Part shown: one piece after another, positions 20,705 to 30,573 of the stretch
Layout: each line of letters starts with the position of its first letter
Position numbering within the stretch: position 1 is the first letter of the stretch
Source: Heterobasidion occidentale
Lineage: Eukaryota > Basidiomycota > Agaricomycetes > Russulales > Bondarzewiaceae
Length of the DNA: 64,000 bases
Direction: 5' to 3'
Assembly: GCA_039111635.1 (NCBI GenBank)
Contig: JBCAQO010000008.1
Coordinates: 868,001 to 932,000 of the forward strand
The notes under the pieces: model-generated
Seen by the model: only the letters and a program-made list of their open reading frames with translations
Databases searched by the model: none
What the model was told of the DNA's origin: nothing
Made by a program: the position numbers and the translations under genes

Positions 20705-23109
20705 AATATCATTCCTACCTCGACATCTTCAGTGAAAGGCGATCACAGAGGCTTCCCCAACACACCATATGGGACCATGCGATAAACCTCAAGCCATCTT
20801 TTGTACCCCAGGCTCCACGAATATTTCCCTTGAGCCCGGAAAAACATGATGAACTAGGGAAATTCGTTAAGGAGCACCTTGCCAGGGGAACAATACGTCG
20901 GTCAACAGCACATAGCGCGGCCTCTTCTTCTTTATAAACAAGAAAGATGGAAAGCTCCGTCCGGTACAAGATTATCGCCACCTTAACGAACACACCATTC
21001 GAGACGTCTGCCCTCTACCGTTAATCCAAGAACTATTGGATATATTAAAGGCGCCACAGTGTTCTCGAAACTCGATGTTCGGTGGGGATATAACAACGTG
21101 CGCATCAAGAAAGGAGACGAGTCCAAAGCGGCCTTCGTCACACCCTTGGGACTCTTCGAACCTACAGTAATGTTCTTTGGGCTCTGCAATTCCCAGGAAC
21201 CTTCCAAGCCATGATGAACATGATCTTCCAGGAACTCATCCTGGCCCGGAAAATAGCGGTATATATGGACGACATCCTCATCTTCACAAAAACCACAGCA
21301 GAACATGTTGTGATTCTTCGGCGAGTCCTCCAAATCCTGCGCGACAACGATCTTTATCTCAAACCAGAGAAGTGTGAGTTCCACAAGGAGAAGCTAAACT
21401 ACCTTGGGTACACGATTTCAAAAGACCACGTCGCTATGGAAGACTCGAAGATTGAAGCTATCCAGGAATGGCCCATCCCACGCACAGTTCGCGATATCCG
21501 CTCTTTCTTGGGCCTAGGGAACTTCTACCGACGATTCATTGATAAATTTTCCTTGATCGCTCGGCCCCTGCATGACCTCACAAAGAAAGATACGAGATGG
21601 GACTGGACCACGGAGTGCCAACAGGCGTTTGATCGACTGAAGAAAGCCTTCGTCAGTCAACCCGTCCTGCTATACCCTGACCCGATGCGCCCCTACCGGC
21701 TCGTTACCAATGCTTCCCTCGCGGCATACGGTGCAGTCCTCTTACAGGAAGGACTTGATAACGACTGGCACCCCGTGGCTTACCTCTCAGGATCGTTCTC
21801 ACCGGCCGAACGGAATTACGACGTACATGATCGCGAACTCCTCGCCATTATCAAGGCGCTAGAGCACTGGAAACACTACCTCGAAGGCGCCCGACACCCC
21901 TTCGAGGTCTGGACGGACCATAAGAACCTAGAACACTTTCAGACGGCGCGCGACCTGTCCAGGCGACAAGCGCGCTGGAGTCTGTTTTTGTCCCGATTTG
22001 ACTTCCAGCTCAGTTACAAGGCTGGAACTACGAATCATGCCGATGCTCTGTCCAGGCGTCCAGACCTTAGTGAGGGGGTGGAATCTGATAACAAGGCACA
22101 GACTCTACTCCCGTCTAGACTTTTCACCGAGTCCAGCGAAACTCTGGTAGAGCCAAGCGAAGGTATACACGTCAAAGCAACGGAACTCGTATCCTCGGAC
22201 ATCCTCTCCCTTATTCGACACTCGCGCTCGGAACACGATTTGCTAGTTGACGTCGCCCTCAAGAAACTACTGGAAAAAGGTCCAAACGCAATGAAGGGCG
22301 ACCTAGGAAAATGGACACATGAAGAGGGCATCACAAGACGCGACGGTTACATTTGTGTCCCAAAGGACGACCTCCTTCGACGAATGATTGTCAAAACGCA
22401 CCACGACACTATGGCTACAGGACACCCGGGCCGAGCAAAGACCTTAGAATTGGTCCAACGCCACTACTGGTGGTCAAGCATGACCAAATTTGTACACGCA
22501 TATGTGGATGGATGTGCAGTCTGCCAATCTACCAAGAACCTTCCCCATAGGACCCATCCACCGATCCAACCGCTGGAAACCACAAACGTCCCTTGGCGCT
22601 TTATCTCCACCGACTTCGTGACAGACCTCCCGGAAAGCAGAGGCTACGACTCGATCAACGTGGTGGTCGATCAAGGTCTGTCGAAAGGAATAGTCATAAC
22701 TCCGTGTAAAAAGACAATCACGGCCGAAGAAACCACAACGCTTTTCCAGGACAATGTGTTCAAACGATACGGACTACCAACCAAGGTGGTGTCCGACAGA
22801 GGTCCCCAATTTGCGGCAAAATTCACAAGGGAACTATGGAAAGGAATGGGAATCACCCCTGCCCTCAGCACGGCTTACCACCCCCAAACGGACGGAGAAA
22901 CAGAACGGGTAAACCAAGAGATCGAACAATTCCTGCGAGTGTTCTGCAACTACCATCAAGATAACTGGGTAGACTTGATCCCCTTCGCAGAATTCTCCCA
23001 CAATACCGAAGACACTCCGCCACTGGGAAATCGCCGTTTGAAATCCTTTATGGGTTCAATCCACCATATTCGGTCGACTCAGCTCTGGAGACCAAGGTGC
23101 CCGCGGTGA
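20705..23109 (+). pseudogene. T1-c RT, RNase H and integrase, frameshifted, RNase H Asp lost
   Basis: RT starts in mixed frames (20705-21210), with a break near 20928 in the SAASFFF block and others before the VYMDDILIF catalytic box. From 21211 a 632-codon ORF covers the palm to integrase: FLGLGNFYRRF, RNase H, the HHCC zinc finger (CAVCQSTK), and the Asp, Asp and Glu of the integrase core. In RNase H the first catalytic Asp is replaced by Asn (LVTNASLAAYG; T1-b has Asp). A single missing C near 23007 ends the ORF out of frame in the integrase C-terminal domain. Confidence 0.88.
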
Positions 23110-23672
23110 CTGAACGTTTGCAGCTAATCAAAGAAGTCCAAGAAGATGCGGCCGCAAGTCTACAAATAGCAGCGCAGCACGCCAAGGACCGGGACCTGCA
23201 CAGGAAACTCCCACAGTGGGAAGTAGGAACCCAAGTTTGGTTAGAAGGAACCCACATTCGGACAACTCACCCGAAATTCAAGCTGGCACCTCGACGCTAT
23301 GGCCCCTTTTCAGTGACCGAAAGAATCGGCCCCCTAGCTTATCGGTTGAAAATACCCGAAACGTGGAAGATACACCCGGTGTTTCATGCCTCCATACTCA
23401 CAGAATATCATGAGACAGAGGCCCACGGAAGGAATTTCCCCAGACCTGCCCCAGAGATCCTGAATGAAGAAGAGCACTACGAAGTGGAGGCCATTCTAGA
23501 TTCAAGACGCCAGGGACGAGGGACCAAGTACCTTGTCAAGTGGGTCGGATACTCCGAGGCCGATAACACTTGGGAACCCTTTGCCCTCCTCAAAGACACG
23601 GCCGACGAGGCGCTTCGTGAGTTCCACGAAAGTTACCCAGACAAGCCCCGACCTGCGGCGATTAGGCTTTAG
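23097..23672 (+). CDS. T1-c integrase C-terminal domain and chromodomain
   Basis: 191 codons in the frame that continues integrase after the frameshift near 23007. It includes the helical linker, the GPF/Y-like segment (KLAPRRYGPFSVTERI), HPVFHASILTEYHE and a complete chromodomain (YEVEAILDSRRQ...LVKWVGYSEADNTWEPF). It ends at the pol stop, six bases before the TATA box of the post-pol ORF. Confidence 0.85.
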   Translation: MPAVTERLQLIKEVQEDAAASLQIAAQHAKDRDLHRKLPQWEVGTQVWLEGTHIRTTHPKFKLAPRRYGPFSVTERIGPLAYRLKIPETWKIHPVFHASILTEYHETEAHGRNFPRPAPEILNEEEHYEVEAILDSRRQGRGTKYLVKWVGYSEADNTWEPFALLKDTADEALREFHESYPDKPRPAAIRL

Positions 23673-23677
23673 AAAGG

Positions 23678-23686
23678 TATAAAAAG
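23678..23686 (+). promoter_or_regulatory. TATA box upstream of the T1-c post-pol ORF
   Basis: TATAAAAAG, 53 bp before the ATG at 23731, conserved in all three T1 copies although the sequence between the box and the ATG varies. Confidence 0.5.
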
Positions 23687-23730
23687 GGAGATACACTGTC
23701 CTCTTCAAAAGCAAGAATCCTCCCCAGTAC

Positions 23731-25107
23731 ATGTCCAACCACTCCTCCCTTGATTACTCCCCTGGACGTGCCATGCTCATCGATGATGGAACTACCTCCT
23801 CCCCTTCAAGAAACCCCTCGCCAGACATCATTCTGGCCATGGCCAACCCCGACACTGGACGCCCTAGCCGAAGCAGCCGCCCAGCGACTCCAGAAGGAAT
23901 TCCCATACCAATCATTGTCCACCAAACCGCGCTCGCCATCGAAGGTCGAACGGGTCCCCGAACCTCACCACGGTTTGAGGGAGCTCATGACGAGCACAAT
24001 GAAGGACGTCAAGAAGAAGGAAGACCTACTCCGTCAACGCCTCCGCGACCGGCGACAACGTTGGCTCAGAGAGACACAAGGCAGGAAACAAGAGGCGAAA
24101 GAAGACCAAGAAACCCTGCAGACCTGGCATCGCCTACAGTTGCTGAGAGAAGTGTACAAGAACCAGCAACGGCTGGTACATCAGCTGCCGAGTCCAGAGG
24201 GCCCCCTACCAGTAGTCGAGATCTGCACCCCGGAGAGTTGGAAGGGCTAGGAGACGCACTGCTCCAGCGCACCACCATCTCCGCGGTAATTCAGATGGCC
24301 ACAGCGTTAGCCTTACAAAGGCTCGCTAACTTCTTCGCAGGGCAACCAGGGAGCGAAAGTGACGACATACCCCGACGCCTCGCTGACGCGAGCGACCAGG
24401 TCAGGCTTCTGGCCTATGCAGATGATCATAGGGCCGCCTCCTGGTATGCCCGAGGAAATAATGGGGCTTACGCCTTACTCATTCACCCAGACGAGTTCTC
24501 CTCCTTCGTCAATCTGGAGCTCCTACCCGCCCTCATATTGCACACCGACACAAGACACTCCTCCCACGCCCGTCCCGTTCAGATTGACCCATTCCGCGTC
24601 CAACCATGGAGCGAAGCTAGCAGAGCAATACCGGCTACAAGTAATCGAGACGCATCCACCCAGACAGAATATGTCTGGACTACGGTCCAACGACAGGCAC
24701 GAAGGGACCGAGAGGCCCTTCCTCCCACTTCGACAGGACAATCCACCGGGCAGGACGCCGGAGGCAGCAATGAGGAGCACCCTCCCAGGTATAGGAGAAA
24801 CGAGGGACGAGGAAGCCAGAGGACAAGGGCCATTCTTCAACCCAGGTGAAGCAGTCCTAGAAGAACTCGACCGAGAGATTCGCCGACTCCAAACCGTCCT
24901 CGAGATAATCGAGCTGAAGGAGCGCATCCACACATTGGTAGAAGAACTCCAATCCGCCAGCGCCTGACTCAGCGAACTACTTCCTGGACTCGAGCGGAAC
25001 TAGACGCCTGGGACGAGGTCGAAGATGGCAATTACGATGACACCGACCCCTATTATAGGCCGGATGAAGGATATGGGGACTACGGAGACATTGGCGGAGG
25101 ATACTAG
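23731..25107 (+). pseudogene. T1-c post-pol ORF, ended early by one C-to-T change
   Basis: 372 codons open, then a TGA at 24847-24849 where T1-b has CGA; beyond it the frame continues to the conserved Gly/Tyr tail and stop at 25105-25107. The alternative frame is open at 23783-24250 (basic helical) and 24359-24967 (coiled coil), the latter also truncated by a C-to-T stop. Between about 24240 and 24400 the differences from T1-b are all synonymous in the main frame, which marks that part as truly coding. Function unknown. Confidence 0.6.
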
Positions 25108-27663
25108 ACGAGGGAGTCGAGGAACCCCTTGTCGATAAACAAGGTGACGGAGAGGAAAGGACCCTCCGCACCACAGGTACCGGTTTCACGCACAGGACGC
25201 CGGAACAAACGTCCTGCATGACGTTAAACTGTGAAAAGATAAGAAGGCAGGGGAAGTACCTGACCATTTCGCGTTGCAGCCCTCCGGTCTCAAGATGAAG
25301 GACAAGCATTCAACACTCTCGTTGTCAAGAGGTATTCTGACAAGCGAATCGGGCGTCCCGCTTGGATCCCCAGTTTTACAGGGCCCTTTCCGCATTAGGA
25401 GGCCCTTAGGATTCACAACAATAACCTTGGTACTGGTACATGAATGATGCATGAATATTGGTGGGAAATCGTGTTGCATACCCACCGTTGGGGAACGGTG
25501 GATCAACCTCGCTGTCAAGGTCTGACAGGTGTCTTGGACGTCCCACTTTGGATCTCCAGTTTTACAGGGTCGTTTCCGCATTAGGGGGCCCTATCTGCGA
25601 TGCAGGAACTAATGGCCGCACTCCATTAGTAACCCAAAACGGAGAAAATACATCCGCAACGATGTAAAACTACGAAAGGCTTGGTCCGCAATGACGATAA
25701 ACTAGTTACCGTCCGGAACGACGCTAAAGCTACCAAGACCCTCGGAGCGTGGTTGTATTCTGGCAGACGGTGGAAGTGAGGGCCTCCACCGTTGCAGAAC
25801 CCTGCCGACTAGGTCGAGGCGCTTCCATATTCCATACGCCCTACAGTAAAAGAATATGGGGTCGACACGGTTCAATTCCGTGCGAGGGGTTTGGGGACAA
25901 GGAGCGGGTTGCCAGCCTTCCGACAAGGCCACGACTACTCCATGGCGCGCCCATTCTACCCTTGAAGTCCGAAGCAAGGATTCCGCTTCAAGGGCCAGTC
26001 AAGAGGCAACTGGGACCGTGCCTCGTGTTGCGGTCATCCGCAACGATGTAAAACTACGCATGTCCGCAACGACGATAAACTACGGACGCCCTCCATGGCG
26101 ATAAACTGGGACTACCCTTTCATTACAGGGTCATGAGCAGTGTCCAAACATGAGATATGTTTTGGCATTGCTGCGTCCGCAAAGACGTTAAACTACCACT
26201 CCTTTCAGCATAGGAGATGTCGATCGACATCGTTGTTGACACCACGATGTTGATCTAGTCCGCAATGACGATAAACTATTTACTCCTTCAAGTATAGGAG
26301 TCGTGGTTGATGGTCACGACCTTGACCATCAACTAGTCCGAAATGACCTTAAACTACCCTCACCCCGGAGGATTAAATCTATCGAGGCTCGGGAGGTTCA
26401 AGCCAGGCGATAGCGGACGTCTGCAATGACTATAAACTAGTTGCCGTCCTTCATGACGATAAACTGAGCTGCCCTTCTGTCTACAGGGCCATGTGAGTCG
26501 TGTCAAAATAGGCTTTCACGTCTATTTCTCGCGACTCTATAAGTTATCCGGTTTGATATAGTATAAACCGTCACCATCTTACCTCAATGGGAACCCTGTC
26601 AAGAAGGAGGAACTGGTCTACGGCCCTATGCGCATCACCGATGAATGTTCCGGCGCGCAGAAACGCCTGCTGTCTTATTTACAGGTACTCCTACGTTGGG
26701 AGATGGATAGGTCCGCAACGACCTTGGCATAAACTAGCAGGGCAGTCCGCAAACGACTTATGTATAAACTAGCCTCAGTCCGCAACGACTTAAGGATAAA
26801 CTAGCGGACGTCCGCAAAGACACAAAACTATGGACGTCCGGCACGACGTTAAACCACCAGGACATACCTTACGCTGACCCCGCAATAATTACCGTCAAGG
26901 TGGATACCATGGTCTGTTCAAGAAACCATGGGGTTCAAAGTCTATTCTTCAAAGTCCTTACCTCGTGTTCAATACGCGGAGCGCGGCTACATGCTCGCTC
27001 CCTTGTGAAAAACAAACTCTGGACGAACACTCAATCTCTAACCAGGACGGGCCACCGTATGGGGCTGACAGAGTTAGGGATCTTCAAAGGGGTCTTGCCG
27101 GACTCAAAACAAGTCGAGGACTGTTCACCCTCGATAGGTTGGTGGGCCTAAGCCTTAGTAAAGCGATCAACCCACACACCTGGAGTCCCCCTCGATACCG
27201 GAGATTAAGGAGATGAAGATCTATCCTGGAAACACTGAAGCATGGCCTTCGGCACTTTGGAAGAAGAACGACACACACCCATCCACAGACGAGTTTCTAT
27301 TTCATCCCATAATCATTCGCACGACACCTTTCTGCATCGTCGCCAGATGACACTGGCTCATCAAACCTACCAGGGAGCCCTGGTCGAGTAGCTGCCTATT
27401 GACTCTAGGAGCGTACTCACACAAAACGTGCGGTGAAGGAAGAACACCGGGAGAAGGGACACTTCAAATCAAACAGCTCAACGGAGACGGAAAACTCCTA
27501 GGCGTTGTAAATGACGTAGGTCGGTCTTCGCCCCAGAAAACGCAGTGATATTGGGAAGACGCATCCCAATCTATTTTGACGACCAGCAAGCAATTGTACG
27601 TGGAATGACGATGAAGCTCGAGCGAGTAGTCCCCTCAGGAGTTGGGACCTAGAAAGGGGGTAA
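25108..27663 (+). other. T1-c 3' non-coding region
   Basis: 2.5 kb without a supported gene. It holds a dispersed short-motif array (listed separately), a GATGTCGATCGACATC palindrome near 26216, hairpins such as the one around CACCGTTGGGGAACGGTG near 25484, the CACGG-TTCAATT-CCGTG hairpin at 25866-25882, and ends in GAAAGGGGGTAA before the LTR, the likely polypurine tract. Confidence 0.75.
25651..26860 (+). repeat. Degenerate motif array near TCCGCAAYGACNNTAAACTA
   Basis: At least a dozen copies of a roughly 20-bp motif, TCCGCAAYGAY followed within a few bases by TAAACTA or TAAAACTA, occur here at irregular spacing (for example at 25653, 25685, 26072, 26175, 26260, 26336, 26704, 26737, 26779). 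Spacer length between the half-motifs varies. T1-a and the remaining part of T1-b carry the same motif. It is not a simple tandem satellite. Confidence 0.7.
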
Positions 27664-28249
27664 TGTTATGACTTGACCGATCGGGGCCCTTCGCGGCCGT
27701 GTCTAACCGATGGATCAAGCATCACATGCTAGGCAGCTCCACTATGGAGCGTACATCAAGGTATTCGGCATGTCCTTAGGAGCCGACAAGACCGATGGTT
27801 CTTCAAGACATCGGTAAAGGCTATATGAGGGGGACATGAGGCTCACAGAGTTCACACAGTAATATGAGAGGCATTCACATGCCATGGGCTTAGGGCTTAC
27901 GGGTAAGCACCTCGTCGCACCATGATGGATCAGTGCGACTGGAGAAGTACAAGAGTAGGCACCGGAGAGAAAGACGGCGGCCACAGCTCTCCTAGGATGG
28001 AAACCTGGAGAAGCACACGGACTCTTACCCTATACCCTATATAGTATATAAGGCCCATAGAATAGGCTGAGGATCTTCAGTCTATTCTCTTCGTTCTACA
28101 CAGTCTCACACTGTGTAACCTAGCACCAATCATTATTCCCTCCTGTATCGTTGCCTGATACAGTCGAGACTTCGCTCCCCACTCAGCCCACTGCGCGACC
28201 TAGGGAAGAACCTGTTACTCTTGGGTTACTGAACGAGCAGTTCGTAACA
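27664..28249 (+). repeat. T1-c 3' LTR
   Basis: 586 bp, TGTTATGACTTGACC...TTCGTAACA, about 99% identical to the 5' LTR by eye. It is followed by CTAAC, the right copy of the target duplication, at 28250-28254. Confidence 0.93.
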
Positions 28250-28254
28250 CTAAC

Positions 28255-28359
28255 TGGACCGGATACCCCGCTCGGAGCATCCCCACTTTCGACGAAGTCC
28301 ATCTGAGGAGACCCGCCCCTACCATCGGTGCACCCGCCAAGCGCCGAAGACTTGTATAG
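28255..28359 (+). pseudogene. T2 post-pol ORF, displaced 3' end
   Basis: 34 codons plus TAG that continue the frame of 15959-17461 exactly once T1-c and one copy of CTAAC are removed. The tail is Pro/Arg-rich and ends KRRRLV, followed 11 bp later by the T2 LTR. Frame continuity across a 10.8-kb insertion is strong evidence that this ORF was intact when T1-c arrived. Confidence 0.85.
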
Positions 28360-28370
28360 AGAGGGGATAG

Positions 28371-29206
28371 TGTTAGGACCGCGTCCTAACACGTGCTTCG
28401 CACGTGAGTGGATGGGCTGGTCAAGTGCTTCGGACTCGTTGCAGACTCGGACCGTTTTCCATGACTCCTTACCATTTACATGCTGATGCATGAACGCTGA
28501 CTTCTGGTTCCTGATTCTTGATGTGGACAGACATTGGTTCCTGACCCCCGTTCCTGGTTCTTGATCGATCAAAGATGTGGATAGACATTAGTGATCGGAT
28601 TACTATATTTGGTTATATGGCAGGTCAATGAGGTATTCTAGCTTACGGATCTCGATCGTTGACTTCGGTACCTGAGAAGCGCACGGACCAGATCTGGATC
28701 CTGCCCTAGACACTTCTGTACGTAAATAGCCGAGATGAGCTTCTAAGAAGCTCAGCTCGTTCACCTGTAATACACTCGATCTCTGCACTGCACCCGGCGT
28801 CTGGCTACCTTCCTAGCCCACGCTTCGTGATCTCTGTCAGATCTGAGAAACTCTTTACACGGTCTGACGACGCACTGGACTCGTCTCCCTTCCCTCCCCT
28901 CCCTCTACTCATCCGCTTCTACACCGGACTAGCTGCCTTCCACGTTCTCAGTTGGACACCCCCTCGTGTCATCTGTTGGACAGGAGAAGATCATCCGGTT
29001 CCTCCTCATCATCGAGAAGACCTTGAAGATCACCTTCTCAATCTATTCGAGAACAAAGCAGACAGCGACACCGAGTTCCTCGAAAGAGCCCAAAGACGAT
29101 CCATCGTCTTTATCCATTGGAGTCTACGACTATACGAACCAGTGGAGGTTTAGCCTAGGGACCCCTTCGTGCATCGGTGCACGTGATAGGTCTCCGACCT
29201 ATCACA
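28371..29206 (+). repeat. T2 3' LTR
   Basis: Starts TGTTAGGAC directly after the purine tract GAGGGGATAG and is inferred to end in CCTATCACA at 29206 (836 bp). The second LTR is outside the window, so the right edge rests on the TG...CA rule. Both ends are stem-loops: TGTTAGGAC-N3-GTCCTAACA and CACGTGC-TTC-GCACGTG at the left, GTGCA-N4-TGCAC and GTGATAGGT-N5-ACCTATCAC at the right. Confidence 0.65.
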
Positions 29207-30573
29207 CCTGCCGATAGCACATGAATGAAAAACCCAAATGAGGTGAAAAAAATAACAGACCGACGGATGATCTATCAAGCTGTCGTTTATGAGCGCGCTG
29301 CCAAGGAAGGCCACCTTGCAACTACCCTGCTGCCTGTCTAGAAAAACCCAGCAAGCCTTTTTTGTCCAAGGAAAAGCACATAACCAGAGAGATTGGCACA
29401 CTCAAGAGATCCTCCAAGGTTCCAAGGTCAGCCAGAGCTCCAAGTTCTTATAGCCCAGTGCATTACAGCTGCAAGCACACACCCCACACAAGCGACCCAG
29501 TTTAGGACGAGGAAGTCTCCGAGATAGGTCTTTTCCAAGGCCCAGTGTTTACAAAGGTCCTTCAAGCACCCAGTTTCCAGGATTCGACGAGTGAGCTTTC
29601 TGAGAACGAGAGGGAGGAGCAAGTGATGGAGGTCGAAGTGATGATGTGGCAGCGATAAGGTTTCCTCGATGGGCACCATCACCCGTGACAGTCACGTGCC
29701 CTTTTCTTTTGAAGACATGGCAAGAAAGATGAAGACACGTCGAAGATCAGTTCTTGTTTTTTCTTATGGACTGCAGGTCAGAATGATGGTATCACTTTGA
29801 GAGAGCTGCAAGTTTTTGGTCAGAACCTAGACCATAAACCCTAAGAAACACAGTCAATATGTCACACGGCATCGCAGTGGTGAAGCAGTTGAAGCGGAAC
29901 GATTATCAGCGATAAATTTCGAAATGGTCAGGCGTGGGAATGTGACCCCAAAAAATTCAGGTTCAGATCTCAGCTTGATGCTGAGATACGAGCATTTCGG
30001 TATCATTTTGGCTTTCAAAAGGTTGTGGTGCTGAAATCCGGATTCTCAGCTTCATTCGGAGTGAGTCAAGGCTGATTCTGATTTTATTTCTTAGTTACAA
30101 TCTCGTATCACGGATCAAGTCTCACTCCAAACAAGGCGCTGGGGGTGTACTGGTTGATTCTCAAAAGGCTCAGATGCTGACCAACCTATGCACGTGGTGC
30201 GCGTGGAATTGGTCCAAGGCGAGGCGAGCTTGACATATCCATGTCCTTGCTGCAGAATTGCATTCGGAGTGGTTTAGATAGAAAAAGGAGACGTAAACAA
30301 TAAGCAGAAAATGATGTCGCCCGATCGACTCCACGCGGTGATTGAGATTGGTGGGCATCAGATATTCCCAGGGGATTTAACTGACAAGAGCAGGCCCAGC
30401 TTGACTTAGAACGTCTGAGGGATAGCAACAAAGTACAGGCATACAAACGTAATGGATCTCTAATATTCTCTGAAATCCCCTCTATGGTTGCTTATCATTC
30501 GTATTTGGATTTGTCGGCTTAGCACCGTGATCATACGGATTCTGGTATGATCGATCTCTGACTGTGACTCCCT
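29207..30573. other. Intergenic, no gene seen
   Basis: AT-richer than the genes to the right. No ORF with a recognisable domain, no splice-linked exons and no structured RNA was found. It separates the retrotransposon nest from the terpene synthase duplication. Confidence 0.6.

Larger units (their letters stand above)
17462..28249 (+). mobile_element. T1-c: complete Ty3/gypsy chromovirus, recent insertion
   Basis: 10.8 kb with both LTRs, primer site, gag, protease, RT/RNase H/integrase, chromodomain, post-pol ORF, 2.5 kb of 3' non-coding DNA, purine tract and perfect CTAAC target duplications. By eye the two LTRs differ by four substitutions and two single-base indels over about 588 bp, so the insertion is young. 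Despite this, pol has several frameshifts and RNase H has lost a catalytic Asp, so this copy must have been moved by enzymes from another copy, or some of the indels are assembly errors. Confidence 0.93.
12583..29206 (+). mobile_element. T2: older Ty3/gypsy chromovirus, cut by T1-b and T1-c
   Basis: T2 is present as RT to chromodomain (12583-15693), an internal TATA box, a post-pol ORF (15959-17461) that resumes after T1-c at 28255, a purine tract GAGGGGATAG, and a 3' LTR (28371-29206). Its 5' half lies on the far side of T1-b, outside the window. Removing T1-c with one copy of the CTAAC duplication makes the post-pol ORF continuous to a stop at 28359, which proves the order of insertion. Pol carries two frameshifts and one in-frame stop, consistent with age. 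Confidence 0.9.

Noticed and set aside
25780..25900. A complete tRNA or tmRNA-like gene in the T1 3' region
   Set aside because: Only the T-arm-like hairpin is convincing; no acceptor stem or anticodon arm could be paired around it.
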